The translations under genes were made by a program, and so were the position numbers. This document shows, piece by piece, positions 62,943 through 64,000 of a stretch of DNA of 64,000 bases (the first letter of the stretch is position 1; each line of letters begins with the position of its first letter). The stretch comes from Flectobacillus major DSM 103. Its GTDB lineage: Bacteria; Bacteroidota; Bacteroidia; Cytophagales; Spirosomataceae. The stretch is taken from NCBI RefSeq assembly GCF_000427405.1, contig NZ_KE386491.1:1099001-1163000 (forward strand), read 5' to 3'. Below the pieces are notes generated by a model that was not told where the DNA came from, made no database searches, and saw only the letters and a list, made by a program, of their open reading frames with translations.

Positions 62943-63965
62943 ATGATAAAATCTCCCAAACCGTCTCGTTTTTTTACCAATGATTTGATGGATAAATACC
63001 GAAAAACGGCTGATTTTGAAGCCGATACTTGGGTACAAGCCTATTTTGAGGAAGTTCAAATAACAGGTCTACGAGAGCTATTTAAGTGGCTTAGCTCTAG
63101 TGACTTATCATGGAATACACAGGCCGACAAAGTAAAAGCTTTTTTTCAAGAACATCATACAATACCCCTGTTGGCAAATTCCCAACAAATGCAGAGAGGT
63201 TTGGCATTTGCCCAAGCCAATCAAGAAGATATAGCCTTATTGTTAGGCTGTTTGTCGTTGCCCTATTGTTATGCGGGTGCCGACGGTGCAAGGGTTTTGT
63301 GGATGTCGGAGCGGATTAGAAAAGACACCCGAAAACGCTTGGAAGAAACAGGCGAATTTGTTTTTGGTGTTTTGAATCCTCAAGAATGGGAGGTGTTTTT
63401 TACCAAAACTATTTCCCAATATCACCTGCCCAACGCTCTTATCCGAATTATCAAAGTAAGGTTGATGCACGCAGTAATTCGCTTTTTTACGATACATTAT
63501 CAAACGTGGCGTAGCGATTTGTGGGGAAAACCCGTTAATCAAGAAGATATGGCGGGTACAAATCTCGCTTTTAGTTATATGGTATTGGTAGGAATGCGAA
63601 AAAATGGAAACCCACCTAGCGATGAAGATGCCGAAGCCTATTTGCACCTTTGGAATGTTATTAATAATTGGATGGGAGTAAGCCAAGACCTTTTGCCTCA
63701 AAATACCAGAGAAGCTTTTGTATTAAGCAAAATTATAGCCAAACGACAGTTTAAACGCTCGGAAGAAGGAATAGGGCTAACCAAGGCTTTGATAGAAGCC
63801 TTAGAGAGTTTTATCGAAAATCCATTGCTCAAAAGTGTACCAACGGCATTTATGCGTTTTTTGCTAGGCGACGATACTGCCAACCTGTTAGAAGTACCAG
63901 CTTTGCCATTTCAAAAACGCCTAGTACAGTTTATTCCCGTAAAACAGCTATTTCCCAAACGCTAA
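62943..63965 (+). CDS. MpaB/rubber-oxygenase-like protein (DUF2236 family)
   Basis: A protein of the family that includes fungal MpaB' and the rubber oxygenase Lcp, haem-binding oxygenases. The characteristic segments are GADGARVLWMSERI, VRLMHAVIRFF with a histidine that could bind haem, and WGKPVNQEDMAGTNLAFSY. The gene is taken from 62943 (MIKSPKPSRFF); an earlier TTG at 62889 adds 18 residues. No signal peptide. The function in this organism is unknown. It is the last gene in the window, and its 3' flank is only 35 bases. Confidence 0.83.
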   Translation: MIKSPKPSRFFTNDLMDKYRKTADFEADTWVQAYFEEVQITGLRELFKWLSSSDLSWNTQADKVKAFFQEHHTIPLLANSQQMQRGLAFAQANQEDIALLLGCLSLPYCYAGADGARVLWMSERIRKDTRKRLEETGEFVFGVLNPQEWEVFFTKTISQYHLPNALIRIIKVRLMHAVIRFFTIHYQTWRSDLWGKPVNQEDMAGTNLAFSYMVLVGMRKNGNPPSDEDAEAYLHLWNVINNWMGVSQDLLPQNTREAFVLSKIIAKRQFKRSEEGIGLTKALIEALESFIENPLLKSVPTAFMRFLLGDDTANLLEVPALPFQKRLVQFIPVKQLFPKR

Positions 63966-64000
63966 ATAATGACTAACTTTTTGAGATAATATTGGCAAAT

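Noticed and set aside
1-64000. Search for CRISPR arrays, insertion sequences, prophage or integrase genes, rRNA genes and toxin-antitoxin or restriction systems.
   Set aside because: None was seen. Repeats found are short or single pairs, and no gene carries transposase, integrase or nuclease-methylase signatures beyond AddB.

Overview
The window looks like a chromosomal segment of a low-GC member of the Bacteroidota, most likely a Cytophagales bacterium of the Spirosomataceae type. The genus is my inference; no 16S rRNA gene is present. The evidence is several Bacteroidota-type promoters (TTTG, about 20 bp, TAnnTTTG), a type B type IX secretion sorting domain, DUF4159/MoxR/DUF58/BatA gene groups, a malate:quinone oxidoreductase and a MenC-type menaquinone enzyme. 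I see no insertion sequence, integrase, prophage, CRISPR array or rRNA gene, so this reads as core chromosome rather than an accessory island.

Layout. Positions 1-1200 hold a LacI-family regulator behind a promoter with repeated operator-like sequences. From 1463 to 7957 come a small lipoprotein, a VWA/TPR pair of the BatB/BatC type, a thiolase, purC, a STAS protein and RNase Z. A convergent gene for a large exported protein with a type IX sorting domain follows (7964-10171). After an AT-rich 840-bp gap with a good promoter come gltB and gltD, an exported beta-propeller lipoprotein on the other strand, and a tRNA cluster (Ser-GCT, Pro-TGG, Arg-TCT, Pro-TGG).

The most distinctive region is 20028-34445, nine or ten same-strand genes: two consecutive TldD/TldE-type pairs, a DUF4159 protein, a MoxR ATPase, a DUF58 protein, a BatA-like membrane protein, a large DUF4175-like membrane protein with a histidine-rich segment, and a final three-helix membrane protein. 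Both TldD proteins begin with a twin-arginine-type signal while both TldE partners lack any signal. The set looks like one envelope-associated chaperone and peptidase system, with the peptidase module duplicated.

From 34600 to 45800 the window holds tRNA-Leu(CAA), a very small lysine-rich ORF, a 2-oxoglutarate/iron dioxygenase, mqo, a sugar-related group (SMP-30 lactonase, TIM-barrel isomerase, GMC oxidoreductase), an exported MetX-like hydrolase, a DUF4105 membrane protein, rsmI, a pterin dehydratase and tRNA-Ser(TGA). From 45900 to the end are msrB, a class A penicillin-binding protein, hemF, an L,D-transpeptidase-like protein, an acidic hypothetical protein, menC, lpxK, a putative porin, miaE, an AddB-like nuclease, a D-threonine-aldolase-like enzyme, an FKBP isomerase and an MpaB/rubber-oxygenase-like protein. 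Several of these serve the envelope (peptidoglycan synthesis and crosslinking, lipid A, porin) or respiration (haem, menaquinone, malate oxidation).
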